From positions 2,418,001 to 2,482,000 of the forward strand of contig OX327702.1 in assembly GCA_946807835.1 (NCBI GenBank): a stretch of 64,000 nucleotides of DNA, written 5' to 3'. Below the pieces are notes generated by a model. The model was not told the origin of the DNA, made no database searches, and worked only from the letters and a program-made list of their open reading frames with translations. Within the stretch, counting starts at the first letter, position 1. Each line of letters opens with the position of its first letter. The stretch comes from Ailanthus altissimus (Eukaryota; Streptophyta; Magnoliopsida; Sapindales; Simaroubaceae). Below are positions 46,318 through 57,333 of this stretch, piece after piece. The position numbers and the translations under genes were made by a program.

Positions 46318-46322
46318 ACAAA

Positions 46323-47846
46323 TGACAGGACCCGACCCGACCTCTCCTCGAGAATCGAGACAGATCCTGCGATGACATGTGACTAACATACTCTTTACTC
46401 ATACATATGATACAATGAGGCTACTTGCCTCAACAAAAGTGTACATCCAATATACAAAAACATATACAAATACATAGACTAAAACACTTATGCAGCTATG
46501 CACGTTGGCCTAACCTCAAAATGTGATGACTGTATCACACTGCACAAATTCCTGTGACAACCTGGGGAAAATAGGAAAAATAGGGAAAAGGGTGAGCTTG
46601 TGGCTCAGTGAGTGGACATAATATGAAAATATTATATACTTTATATGTATTGTACTCATATAAATCTGTATGATAAAATAATCATAAAACTGTGTACTGA
46701 GTAGTTAATAAACTTATACTGAAAGTATCAATTGTCATAAAATCTGTGCTAAAACAAAAGAATAACATCATGCTGGGATCTGAAAATCTGAAAGCGCAAC
46801 TATCATAAAATCTATTATCAAGCTGAATATATATAACATAGTTCTGGAAACATGTACTACATATATACTGAAAACCACACCAAACTTGTACCCGAGGAAA
46901 ATCTGGTCTAACCTGGCGGAGTAACTCACGCACAGGCAGAGCGGAGGATTTAAGCTGGTCTAACCCGACGGAATGCTGCATCGCTCGGGCAGAGCAAACT
47001 AAACTGGTCTAACGCATGCGCAGAGCAACTACATTAAATGGGAGGGTACGCATATAGTGGTTCAAAAACTATTACAATATAATATCATAACCATAATTAT
47101 TCTGAAATAATTATTTCTGTACTGAACATAATTATAAACTGTACTATAATAAATTCTAAAATATTTCTGAATATACTAAATAGTATAAATATTTTTCTGT
47201 CTAAAATAAATCATAATTAAATCTGATAACGCGCAATTAAATCATAATTGGCTGTATTAAAAACATATAAAATATATATAATTATCCACTCACAAAAGTG
47301 CGCTAATCATGAGCTGGGTCTGGATTCTGAGATCTACCCGCTATCGGCACACCTCCTATATCATAGGGTATAAAAATACATCATTAGTATCGATATGTAT
47401 TATAAATATTAAAATTTAAATATTCTAATATCGTAAAACTATTACCTGCTAAACCACTGGGTATAATTTTGACTACCCAACTAATTTCCTAAAATTTCTT
47501 ATTTTTTTTCTTTTTCTTTTCTTTTCCTTCTTTTTCTTTTTCTTTCTCTTTTTCTTTCCCGTCTCTTCCTTTCCCTTTCTTTTTCTTTTTCTTTTTCCTT
47601 TTCTTCTTCTTTTCTTTTTCTTCTTTCTTTTCTTTTCTCTTTTCTTCCTTCTCTCGGCTTTCTCTTCTTTCTTTTCCCGTTTTCTTCTTCTTTCTCAGTT
47701 TCAACTTTCTTCTTCTTAACCCAAAAAAAACAAACAATATGTTTAATATATATACGGCGGCCACCGCTTTAACTTCTTCTCTCTCTCTTTTCTTTTTTTT
47801 TTTTTTTTGCCACCAAGATTTATATATATACTACACGTGTGTTACA
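46323..47846 (-). repeat. 3' LTR of the chromovirus
   Basis: This 1524-bp LTR appears on the plus strand as TGACAGGACCCG...GTGTTACA. It differs from the right LTR by a modest number of substitutions, mostly transitions, and a small length change in the C/T-rich tract (47500-47700). Open frames in that tract are low-complexity Lys/Glu runs, not genes. Confidence 0.9.
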
Positions 47847-47866
47847 ATTCCTCCCCTCTTATAAAA
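47847..47866 (-). other. Polypurine tract of the chromovirus
   Basis: On the minus strand the sequence AAGAGGGGAGGAAT directly precedes the 3' LTR. It would prime plus-strand synthesis. Confidence 0.8.
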
Positions 47867-50800
47867 ATTTCGTCCTCGAAATTCGTATACCTCTCTGAAA
47901 CAAATGAGGATACTGAACTCTCATCTGATCCTCTCGCTCCCATGTAGCCTCTTCCACTGCATGATTCCTCCATAAGACTTTAATTAACAGTATAGTCTTA
48001 TTATGTAGTACTTGTTGGCGATAATCCATTATCTGAACAGGTTCCTCATCATAAGTCAAGTCTGTCCTCAACTGAACTGGCTGAGTATCTAAAATGTGAG
48101 AAGGGTCAGGTATATACTTTCGCAACATAGAAACATGAAACACATCATGTATGCGTGACAACTCAGGTGGTAATGCTAAGCGGTACGCAACCACACCAAC
48201 CTTTTCTAGAATCTCATATGGCCCAATATATCTAGGACTTAGTTTTCCCTGTTTCCCAAAACGAAGCACACCCTTCTATGGTGAGATCCGTAAAAAGACT
48301 CTGTCTCCTACTGCAAACTCTAACTGTCTACGACGTTTATCTGCATAACTCTTCTGTCTATCTTGAGCTGTCTTGAGTCTGTCTCTGATAATACTGACCT
48401 TCTCACTAGTGGCTTGAATTATCTCTGGACCCAACAATTTTCTTTCTCCAACTTCATCCCAACAAATCGGAGTTCTGCATTTTCTTCCATATAAAGCCTC
48501 ATACGGCGCCATTTGAATGCTAGACTGATAACTATTATTATATGCAAACTCCATCAATGGTAAATAATCATCCCAATTACCCTTAAGCTGCAACACACAA
48601 GCTCTGAGCATATCCTCTAAAATCTGTATAGTTCTCTCCGACTGCCCATCTGTCTGAGGATGAAAAGCTGTACTAAAGTTTAGCTTAGTGCCTAAGGCTT
48701 TCTGTAAGCTATGCTAGAATCTAGAAGTGAATCGAGGGTCTCTATCTGATACGATGGACACTGGAGCCCCATGTAACCATACAATCTCACTCACATACAA
48801 ATGAGCCAGCCTATCTAATGAGTATGAAATCTTATAAGGCAAGAAATGAGCAGACTTTGTGAGTCGATCAACGATCACCCAAATACTATCATGACCCCTT
48901 CGTGTACGAGGAAGCCCAACAACAAAGTCCATGGTAATATGTTCCCACTTCCATTCAGGAACTGGAAGTGGTTGAGATAATCCTGCTGGCCTCTGATGTT
49001 CTGCCTTAACCTGCTAACAAATCAAGCAGTGAGATACAAACTCTGCAATCTCTCTTTTCATACCTTGCCACCAGTAATGTTCTCTCAAAGTACGATACAT
49101 TTTAGTGCTGCCAGGATGCATAGCATAAGCTGAGCTGTAAGCTTCTTCTAAAATCTGCTTCTTTAACTCTGAGTTATTCGGAACACAAAGTCTGTTACCC
49201 ATAACTAATGTCCCATCAGCTTTCAATGTTAAATCAGTTCGCATTCCATTCTTTACTTCTTGCTTAAGTTTAACTAAATTAGGATCCTGATCTTGCACAT
49301 CTCGAATCTGATCAATCAACATAGGCCTAACTTGAAAATGTGCTAGAAGGACTCCAGACTTAGCTACAAACAATTCAACCCCCATAGATCTTAATTCAAC
49401 TAATAATGGAAGATAAGTCACTCTCAAATAAGCAATGGAGCTAGAAGACTTCCTGCTGAGTGCATCTACTACCACATTTGCCTTACCCGGATGATAATCA
49501 ATTGTACAATCATAATCTTTTATTAGCTCTAACCATCTTCGTTGTCTCAGATTCAAATCTTTCTGTGTGAACAAATACTTCAAACTTTTGTGATCAGTAA
49601 AGATTTGACATGTAATACCATATAGATAATGTCTCCAAATCTTCAAGGTGAATACTACTGCTGCTAATTCTAAATCATGAGTTGGATAATTCAACTCATG
49701 CTTCTTAAGCTGCCTAGAAGCATAAGCTATCACCTTACCATGCTGCATCAATACACAACCTAACCCCTATCTAGAAGCATCACTGTAAATTATAAATCCT
49801 TCAGTGCCAGATGGAAGAGTGAGAACAGGAGTTGAAGTCAATCTCTTTACAAGCTCTTGGAAGCTATCTTCACATTCATCAGTCCACACAAACTTTACAT
49901 TTTTTCTGGTCAACTTTGTAAGCGGTGCAGCAATTTTAGAAAAGTCTTTAACAAATCTTCGATAATAACCTGCTAGACCGAGAAAACTTCTAATTTCTGT
50001 CACACTAGCTGGTCGCTCCCAATTTACTACAGCTTCAATTTTCTGAGGATCCACATAAATTCCATCTGTTGAGATCACATGGCCCAGAAATGCAACTTTA
50101 TCTAGCCAAAACTGACATTTGCTGAACTTGGCATATAACTGTTTATTTCTCAAAATCTGTAGCACTATCTTCAAATGCTCTACATGCTCCTCTGTACTCC
50201 GTGAATACACAAGAATATCATCAATAAAAACTATAACAAATCGATCAAAATAGGGACGAAATACCCTATTCATAAGGTCCATGAATGCAGCTGGAGCATT
50301 AGTTAACCCAAATGGCATTACTAAAAACTCATAATGCCCATATCGAGTTCTGAAAGCAGTCTTAGCCATATCAGTATCTCTGATCTTTAACTGATGATAC
50401 CCTGATCGTAGATCGATCTTTGAGAAAATCTTTGCACCCTGTAACTGATCAAATAAATCATCAATGCGAGGGAGTGGATACTTGTTGCGTATAGTGACTT
50501 TATTTAGCTCCCGATAATCAATGCATAGCCTCAAAGTTCCATCCTTCTTTTTAACAAACAATACTGGTGCTCCCCATGGTGATACACTAAGTCTGATGAA
50601 ATCCTTATCTACCAATTCTTGTAACTGAGTCTTCAATTCCTTTAACTCTAAGGGGGCCATTCTGTATGGTGCTTTGGAGATAGGAGTTATGTCTGGAACC
50701 AAATCAATACAAAAAACAATCTCTCTATCTGGTGGTAAGCCTGAAAGATCTTCAGGAAATACATCTGGAAAATCTCTTACCACTGGAATATCTTCTAATG

Positions 50801-51314
50801 TAACCCCATTGACTCTGGTATCAATAACATATGCCAAATAAACTGAACATCGTTTTCTAAGCAACCGTTTGGCTGTCATAGCAGATATAACACATGATGG
50901 AAGAATTCGTCGCTCTCCACAAAAAATAATATCAGGCTCTCCGTGTCTTCTGAATATAACTTTCTTTCGAAAATAGTCTACAGTAGCATGGTGATTAGCT
51001 AACCAGTCCATCCCAAGTATTGCATCAAAATCATGTATAGCAAGAGGAATTAAATTTGCTACCATCTCACTACTACCCACTTTGATAACACAACCCCGAA
51101 ATACATTCTCAGCCAATAATGATTCTTCAACTGGTGTGGCTACCACCAAACTACAATCTAGGGGTTTTAACATTCTATCCGCATGCACAGCAAAGATATG
51201 GGGAATAAAAGAATGCGTAGAGCCCGGATCAATTAAAATATAGGCCTCTCGGCCAAAAATAGTCAGCATACCTGTAACAACATCTGGGGTAGCCTGTGCC
51301 TCTTGCTGAGTCAA
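47859..51314 (-). pseudogene. Chromovirus pol (protease-RT-RNase H-integrase-chromodomain), interrupted
   Basis: On the minus strand from 51314 downward come a protease site [11 protein letters not shown] (near 51230), RT with [10 protein letters not shown] and [14 protein letters not shown] (near 50220), and RNase H with IIYSDASR and [10 protein letters not shown]. The integrase zinc region ([17 protein letters not shown]) and core ([32 protein letters not shown]) follow, with a chromodomain-like end ([14 protein letters not shown]). In-frame TAG stops lie at 49767-49769, 49014-49016, 48714-48716 and 48276-48278. All four are explained by single G:C to A:T changes of Gln or Trp codons. A frameshift near 51360 separates it from gag. 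Otherwise the frame is well preserved, so the copy is fairly recent. Confidence 0.93.
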
Positions 51315-52702
51315 AGCAAATACACGTGCCTGGCTACGAGGTCGACCTGGTTGACCCCTCTGTGGATCTCATTAACTCTTAAAGCTCTAGGTTGTACACC
51401 AGTACTAGAGATAGGCTCTCCTGTCTGAGATCCTCTAGGTCTCTGAATATTGCCACTGCCACCTTGAAAACCCTGAGAAGCTGTACTCTGTACTAAGTTG
51501 CTACTCTGAAGAAGATGAGGGCAATCTCTCCTTAAATGTCCAGCTTGTCCGCAATGGTAGCAACCTCTAAAACCTCTCAGACACTGTCCCTCATGACTCC
51601 TCCCACACATGGAACACTGAGGGTACCTTCTTATGCTTGCACTACTACTTAACTGGCTACCACCTCGGGGCCTCTGACTCCTTATGTTGCTTCCAACAGA
51701 TGGAGGCACAATACTCTGACTAGAACTCTGTCTCTGTCCTCCTGATAGTATAGGGCTCTGACCATACCGTTGTCTACCAGAATACCCTGCATGGGATGTC
51801 TCTCCTCCAGATGCTCTACTACTACTTGATCCACCAACTAACCAACTATGCCCTGGCCTCTGCTTGAATGACTGAGCTCTACATGCCTCTACTAGGCTTC
51901 TCTCAACTCTCATTGCAGCCCCTACCAACTCACTGAAATCAATGTGCCCCATAGCTGTAATTGTTGTCCTAATATTGCCTCTAAGGCCCTGTTCAAACCT
52001 CTTACATTTATCCCTCTCATTCTGTATTGCATAAAAAGTGAACCTCGATAACTCTATAAAACGGTTCTCGTACTCCTCTACTGTTATCAATCCCTGTTCT
52101 AGCTCAAAGAACTTACTAGCCTGGATGTCTTGGTAAACCATAGGAAAGAATTTAACATTAAATTCTTTACAAAAATCAGCCCATCTAATCACCCCTCCAT
52201 ATCTACGTGATACTGATCTCCACCAGTGGTATGCCCCACCCTTAAGTAAAAATGTAGCAAAGGAAACTCTCTCATCATCAGTACATCTCATAACATCAAA
52301 TATCCGTTCTACTCTAGTCAACCATGACTCTGCATCAGCTGGCTCTGTAGTGCCTGAAAAATTCTTTGCCCCCAAACTACGAACACGCTCTATTGTGTTC
52401 TCTCTCTTGGGTGGTCCCTGTGTTTGTCTCTCCACTGCAATTGTAACTAAGTGAGCCAGTCTATCTATGGATTGCTCTAGGGCAGGTCTATCAGGCTGTC
52501 CTTGTGTAAGCTGTGTCACAGGTTGTGGTACTGGCTGAGGGTGCATCTCTTCTACAATAGGATCAGGCTGAGTTTGAGGTATGGGTACAGGGGGAACTGA
52601 CTCACCTACTTCCTCTCTAATAGATTCCTCCCTTCTATCTGATACTAAAGGAGCTCCCAGTTCAGCCACAAGTTTCGTGCGAGGTCGGCCATGTGGACGC
52701 AT
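51311..52702 (-). CDS. Chromovirus Gag polyprotein (463 codons, tail out of frame)
   Basis: This structural protein of the retrotransposon would form the particle that packages its RNA. It starts [18 protein letters not shown] at the first ATG after the leader. A Pro/Gln-rich stretch comes next, then the capsid core ([15 protein letters not shown] and EFNVKFFP). A CCHC knuckle [14 protein letters not shown] lies near 51520-51560. The last residues after about 51365 appear to be read in a shifted frame relative to pol: the sequence that would normally continue into protease is found one frame over. The shift most likely arose by a 1-bp indel. Confidence 0.85.
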   Translation of the reverse strand: MRPHGRPRTKLVAELGAPLVSDRREESIREEVGESVPPVPIPQTQPDPIVEEMHPQPVPQPVTQLTQGQPDRPALEQSIDRLAHLVTIAVERQTQGPPKRENTIERVRSLGAKNFSGTTEPADAESWLTRVERIFDVMRCTDDERVSFATFLLKGGAYHWWRSVSRRYGGVIRWADFCKEFNVKFFPMVYQDIQASKFFELEQGLITVEEYENRFIELSRFTFYAIQNERDKCKRFEQGLRGNIRTTITAMGHIDFSELVGAAMRVERSLVEACRAQSFKQRPGHSWLVGGSSSSRASGGETSHAGYSGRQRYGQSPILSGGQRQSSSQSIVPPSVGSNIRSQRPRGGSQLSSSASIRRYPQCSMCGRSHEGQCLRGFRGCYHCGQAGHLRRDCPHLLQSSNLVQSTASQGFQGGSGNIQRPRGSQTGEPISSTGVQPRALRVNEIHRGVNQVDLVARHVYLL

Positions 52703-52788
52703 GATGAAAATCTATAAAATGCAACAATTTATTAATGACATCTCTAATATGCATGTATCATGTACTAGTCTACAGAATCTAAAACCAT

Positions 52789-52800
52789 GCTCTGATACCA
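52789..52800 (-). other. Primer-binding site of the chromovirus
   Basis: The minus strand reads TGGTATCAGAGC, an exact complement of the plant tRNA-iMet 3' end. It lies three bases inside the 5' LTR. Confidence 0.9.
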
Positions 52801-52803
52801 AAC

Positions 52804-54322
52804 TGACAGGACCCGACCCGACCTCTCTTCGAGAATCGAGACAGATCCTGCGATGACATGTGACTAACATACTCTTTACTCATACATATGATACAATGAG
52901 GCTACTTGCCTCAACAAAAGTGTACATCCAATATACAAAAACATATACAAATACATAAACTAAAACACTTATGCAGCTATGCACGTTGGCCTAACCTCAA
53001 AATGTGATGACTGTATCACACTGCACAAATTCCTGTGACAACCTGGGGAAAATAGGAAAAATAGGGAAAAGGGTGAGCTTGTGGCTCAGTGAGTGGACAT
53101 AATCTGAAAATATCATATACTTTATATGTATTGTACTCATATAAATCCGTATGATAAAATAATCATAAAACTGTGTACTGAGTAGTTAATAAACTTATAC
53201 TGAAAGTATCAACTATCATAAAATCTGTGTTAAAACAAAAGAATAACATCATGCTGGGATCTGAAAATCTGAAAGCGCAACTATCATAAAATCTATTATC
53301 AAGCTGAATATATATAACATAGTTCTAGAAACATGTACTACATATATACTGAAAACCACACCAAACTTGTACTCGGGGAAAATCTGGTCTAACCTGGCAG
53401 AGTAACTCACGCACAGGCAGAGCGGGGGATCTAAACTGGTCTAACCCGACGGAATGCTACATCGCTCGGGCAGAGCAAACTAAACTAGTCTAACGCATGC
53501 GCAGAGCAATTATATTAAAGGGGAGGGTACGCATATGGTGGTTCAAAAACTATTACAATATAATATCATAACCATAATTATTCTGAAATAATTATTTCTG
53601 TACTGAACATAATTATAAACTGTACTATAATAAATTCTAAAATATTTCTGAATATACTAAATAGTATAAATATTTTTCTGTCTAAAATAAATCATAATTA
53701 AATCTGATAACGCGCAATTAAATCATAATTGGCTGTATTAAAAATATATAAAATATATATAATTATCCACTCACAAAAGTGCACTAATCATGAACTGGGT
53801 CTGGATTCTAAGATTTACCCGCTATCGGCACACCTCCTATATCATAGGGTATAAAAATACATCATTAGTATCGATATGTATTATAAATATTAAAATCTAA
53901 ATATTCTAATATCGTAAAACTATTACCCGCTAAACCACTGGATATAATTTTGACTACCCAACTAATTTCCTAAAATTTCTTATTTCTTTTTCTTTTTCTT
54001 TTCTTTTCCTTCTTTTTCTTTTTCTTTCTCTTTTTCTTTCCCGTCTCTTCCTTTCCCTTTCTTTTTCCTTTTCTTCTTCTTTTCTTTTTCTTCTTTCTTT
54101 TCTTTTCTCTTTTCTTTCTTCTCTTGGCTTTCTCTTCTTTCTTTTCCCGTTTTTCTTCTTCTTTCTCAGTTTCAACTTTCTTCTTCTTAACCCAAAAAAA
54201 ACAAATAATATGTTTAATATATATACGGCGGCCACTACTTTAACTTCTTTTTCTCTCTCTTTTCTATTTTTTTTTTTTTTTTTGGCCACCAAAATTTATA
54301 TATATACTACACGTGTGTTACA
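52804..54322 (-). repeat. 5' LTR of the chromovirus
   Basis: This 1519-bp LTR on the minus strand starts TGTAACACACGTGTAGTATA. A TATA box (54294-54307) lies within about 30 bp of the LTR start, and a long A/G-rich leader follows (53970-54280 on the plus strand as C/T). Confidence 0.9.
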
Positions 54323-54327
54323 ACAAA

Positions 54328-55304
54328 ATTATATTATGTATCTAAGTATTTATTATATGATGATCAACACTATCATATAATATTGTCTGATTAATTTATA
54401 ACTCCAATATTACTTATCATATAATATAAAATTATGGTGTATATTCAAATAATTACCACATAATAAATTATGTTATTTATTAAAATAAAACTCTATATAT
54501 ATATATATATATATATAAATTTTTATCTAACTTGTAATTTAACTACTATGTTAAAATACTTTCAATTATACTAAAATTATTCATGTTTAAGTGAAGAATA
54601 GTTGGAAGTTATATGTTACAGCTCTGTCAATTTAATATTTTTAAAAAATATATAAATATATTCTCGCGTAATAAGAACATGTTAAAATCACTTATAAAAA
54701 TTAATTCTATTTGAATAACAATAACTTGTTTTTTTGGTAATTTAAAAATTCAAAAGGGAGACAATTGATCCCTGTAAATTTTTTATTATTAAGATAAAAA
54801 TAAACATTAACTAAGATATTTATTAAAAAAAAACATTAAACACGTGTGACGCAAAACCACTTAAAAATTACGTATACTAATTAAACTTCGATGCTTTTAT
54901 ATAAAATACAGGGGGAAGCTATTAAAACCCTAGATTTTTTCACGACAAAGCTCATTTTTAAATATAATTCAACAAAATATGTACAACAATTCTAAATTCT
55001 TAGTATATATATATATCCCATTTAATTTCATTACTAACCTTATTATTATTAGTATTATTATCACATTTTTATATTCAAATCCATCATCAACTTTGGTCAG
55101 TTCACGTATATTTCTACTTCCATCTCATTCTAATCTGTGAAACAAAAAACAGAAGAACTATAAAAACAAAGTCATTATTATCTCTAGCTCACATAAATCA
55201 CATTTCTTTCTCAAATCCCTTTTCAATTATTCATTTGTATTGGTAGAAGGAAAGATGAAAAAGAGAGGCGCATATGATAAAAGCCGGTGAAAGAGAATAT
55301 ATAT
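54328..55304. other. Intergenic DNA, no supported gene
   Basis: This is A/T-rich sequence with a (TA)n microsatellite at about 54494-54516. No transposon ends or coding frames were recognised. Confidence 0.45.
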
Positions 55305-55473
55305 GAATAATGCTACATTTTTATGATTTTAAAATTTTTATCCCAATGATATATCAAGCAATTATTAGATAATAAAATAATATAAAAAATTATATTATTT
55401 CACCACCTAATAATTATATGACATTAATTTATAAAAAAAAATTGAAATAATATTTAAAAAAATGTAGCATTAT
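55305..55473. mobile_element. MITE copy 4 (AATGCTAC family)
   Basis: The ends GAATAATGCTACATTTTTAT and AAAAAAATGTAGCATTAT are good inverted repeats about 170 bp apart. This is the best-preserved copy of the family in the window. Confidence 0.7.
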
Positions 55474-55603
55474 GCTATATATAAATACAATCTTTATGAA
55501 AATATGCTTTGAGAAGCACCTAACAAAGACTTGCACAGATACTTGGAGGCTTCAAAGCCAATGTGGAAAAATGAAAACCGTTCTCTTAGGATTATTGACT
55601 AAA

Positions 55604-55728
55604 GAATAATACTACATATTAAATGATGTATTAAATAAATGTAATGAATAATTTTAAAAATTATATTATTTAATATATTAAATTAAAATAAAAAAAATTA
55701 AAATACCATTTAAAAACTACAACATTAC
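55604..55728. mobile_element. MITE copy 5 (AATGCTAC family, shorter)
   Basis: The ends GAATAATACTACATATTAAA and TTTAAAAACTACAACATTA are imperfect inverted repeats about 125 bp apart. They match copies 1 and 4 in their terminal wording. Confidence 0.55.
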
Positions 55729-57179
55729 ACTTAATTAAAACTTAAAAAGAAGCTTAAGAAAAGTAATGTCAAGAGTTAAGTCTTAGCAACCCTTTGACCT
55801 AGAAAAGTGAAAAGCACATTTGTTTTAGAACATAAAGGGAAAGAAAGAGTTAAACAATTGAAGGAATAATTTCACGTTCAAATAGACAAAGAAGATAATG
55901 TTAATCTAATCTTGATCTTAATTAAATAACATTAAAAAATGGATTCATTATCATAAAATAAAAATAAAAAACCAACAGAAAATCAATCCCAATGACATCA
56001 CCTATTAAGAATGAAACGCGTTTTATTAAAAAAGAATGAAACGCGTTTACTGGAGTCGCTATGATGCGGGGCCGTGCTTACGCTTAGCTGGATTGATTTT
56101 GTCAAAGTCAATTTGTCCAATAAATTTGGACTCATTTACATCCAAACAATTCGGGGTATTAACATCGTTACCCCTAAGATTTATATAATTTATATTTTAA
56201 TGATGACTTTAATTTTAATTACATTATAATCTCTTTATTTAATTTAAAAGACAAAATTACTCTTGTTCTTTAAAGATATTTTAATAAATATTAAAAATAT
56301 TTTTGTCTCTTAAATTAATAAAGAAGGTGGCAGTATAATTAAAACCTAACCCACTATAAAAATGTAATTTATATAAACCTTAAAGGGTTAGAGTGTTAAT
56401 ATCCCAGACAATTCTAACTCCCATAAAAATTAACTCATTTACTAAGCTAGCATAAAGTGACTGACGATTAACGAACTCTTTTTTGTTTTTTTAATATTTT
56501 CAGCTTGCTATTTCCCAAATGTTTCACATGGGATGATGGGGGAAAAAGAATACAACAAATGGATGGAAAAAATTAACAATTTTATTAATTATTATTTAAA
56601 ATTAAATAACGGTTTGTATTTATTGTGCTTCATTTTTAACTTTACATTTAAAATTTCTTTTGATTTAGTCTATTGTTATTGATATAAAAAAATTTATATC
56701 ACTCTCATGAATTTAATTTCACACTTAATATTTATCTACTTACTTAATTTTACTTAATAATTAATTATTTTCAAACAATTGATGAGAATTAAAACCCATA
56801 ACCCACTAATTAATTTTGTTCCATTTCTATGATTTTTAGCATTCTTAATTATATATATTTTTTTGTATATTACAATCCAATATCCTTTTTTGTTAGGAAA
56901 CTTCCTCGAAGTTAATGAGTTTCTTCATTTCTAAATAATGCAAGTGTACAAAGTCATTGTTCATGGACTTTGAGCAAAATCGATGTGGCTAGTATTTAAT
57001 TCTTCGATGGCAGCATCGAAAGATGAACAGAAACTTCCCACAAATCTTCATTCCTCACACGGCAACCGAGTTAATACTAACCACAACCACCCATTTTTGT
57101 GGAGACTTGTTCATAAAATATTAAGCCACTTTGATGTTACTCGAGGGCAAGAATAATTAACTTAGCCTTATCAACGAAA
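55729..57179 (+). other. Upstream region of receptor kinase 2, no gene
   Basis: No coding frame is supported. A 15-bp direct repeat GAATGAAACGCGTTT occurs at 56009-56023 and 56034-56048. Two GTCAA motifs (56101-56105 and 56107-56111) are W-box cores on the minus strand. Confidence 0.45.
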
Positions 57180-57320
57180 TTGACTTTGAAAATTCAACCC
57201 TCCCATGTATCATCTTATTATGCTCCTTTTTTTTTTAATACCCATTTCCTCATTTCACTTCATTATTGTTTTAATATACTTGGCTCTCACAAGCTAAAGC
57301 ATATATTGGTCATTAGTCAA
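57180..57320 (+). promoter_or_regulatory. W-box motifs upstream of receptor kinase 2
   Basis: TTGACT lies at 57180-57185, about 150 bp before the start codon. The same motif occurs on the opposite strand at 57315-57320. Similar placement upstream of the paralogue suggests shared WRKY control, but the motif is short and can occur by chance. Confidence 0.4.
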
Positions 57321-57333
57321 CTCTCATATTCCC

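Larger units (their letters stand above)
46323..54322 (-). mobile_element. Chromovirus (Tekay/Del-like Ty3/gypsy), full structure, 8000 bp
   Basis: A structurally complete LTR retrotransposon lies on the minus strand. LTRs are 46323-47846 and 52804-54322. The perfect 5-bp duplication ACAAA flanks it (46318-46322 and 54323-54327). The primer site is 52789-52800, and the purine tract lies at about 47847-47866. It carries gag, protease, reverse transcriptase, RNase H, integrase and a C-terminal chromodomain-like tail, the mark of chromoviruses. The coding region has one frameshift and four TAG stops, so this copy is not autonomous. It sits between two receptor kinase paralogues. Confidence 0.95.

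Noticed and set aside
47489..47764. Lys/Glu-rich open frame, repeated at 53954-54292
   Set aside because: Both lie in the C/T-rich tract of the chromovirus LTRs. The proteins are low-complexity runs created by the purine-rich strand, not genes.
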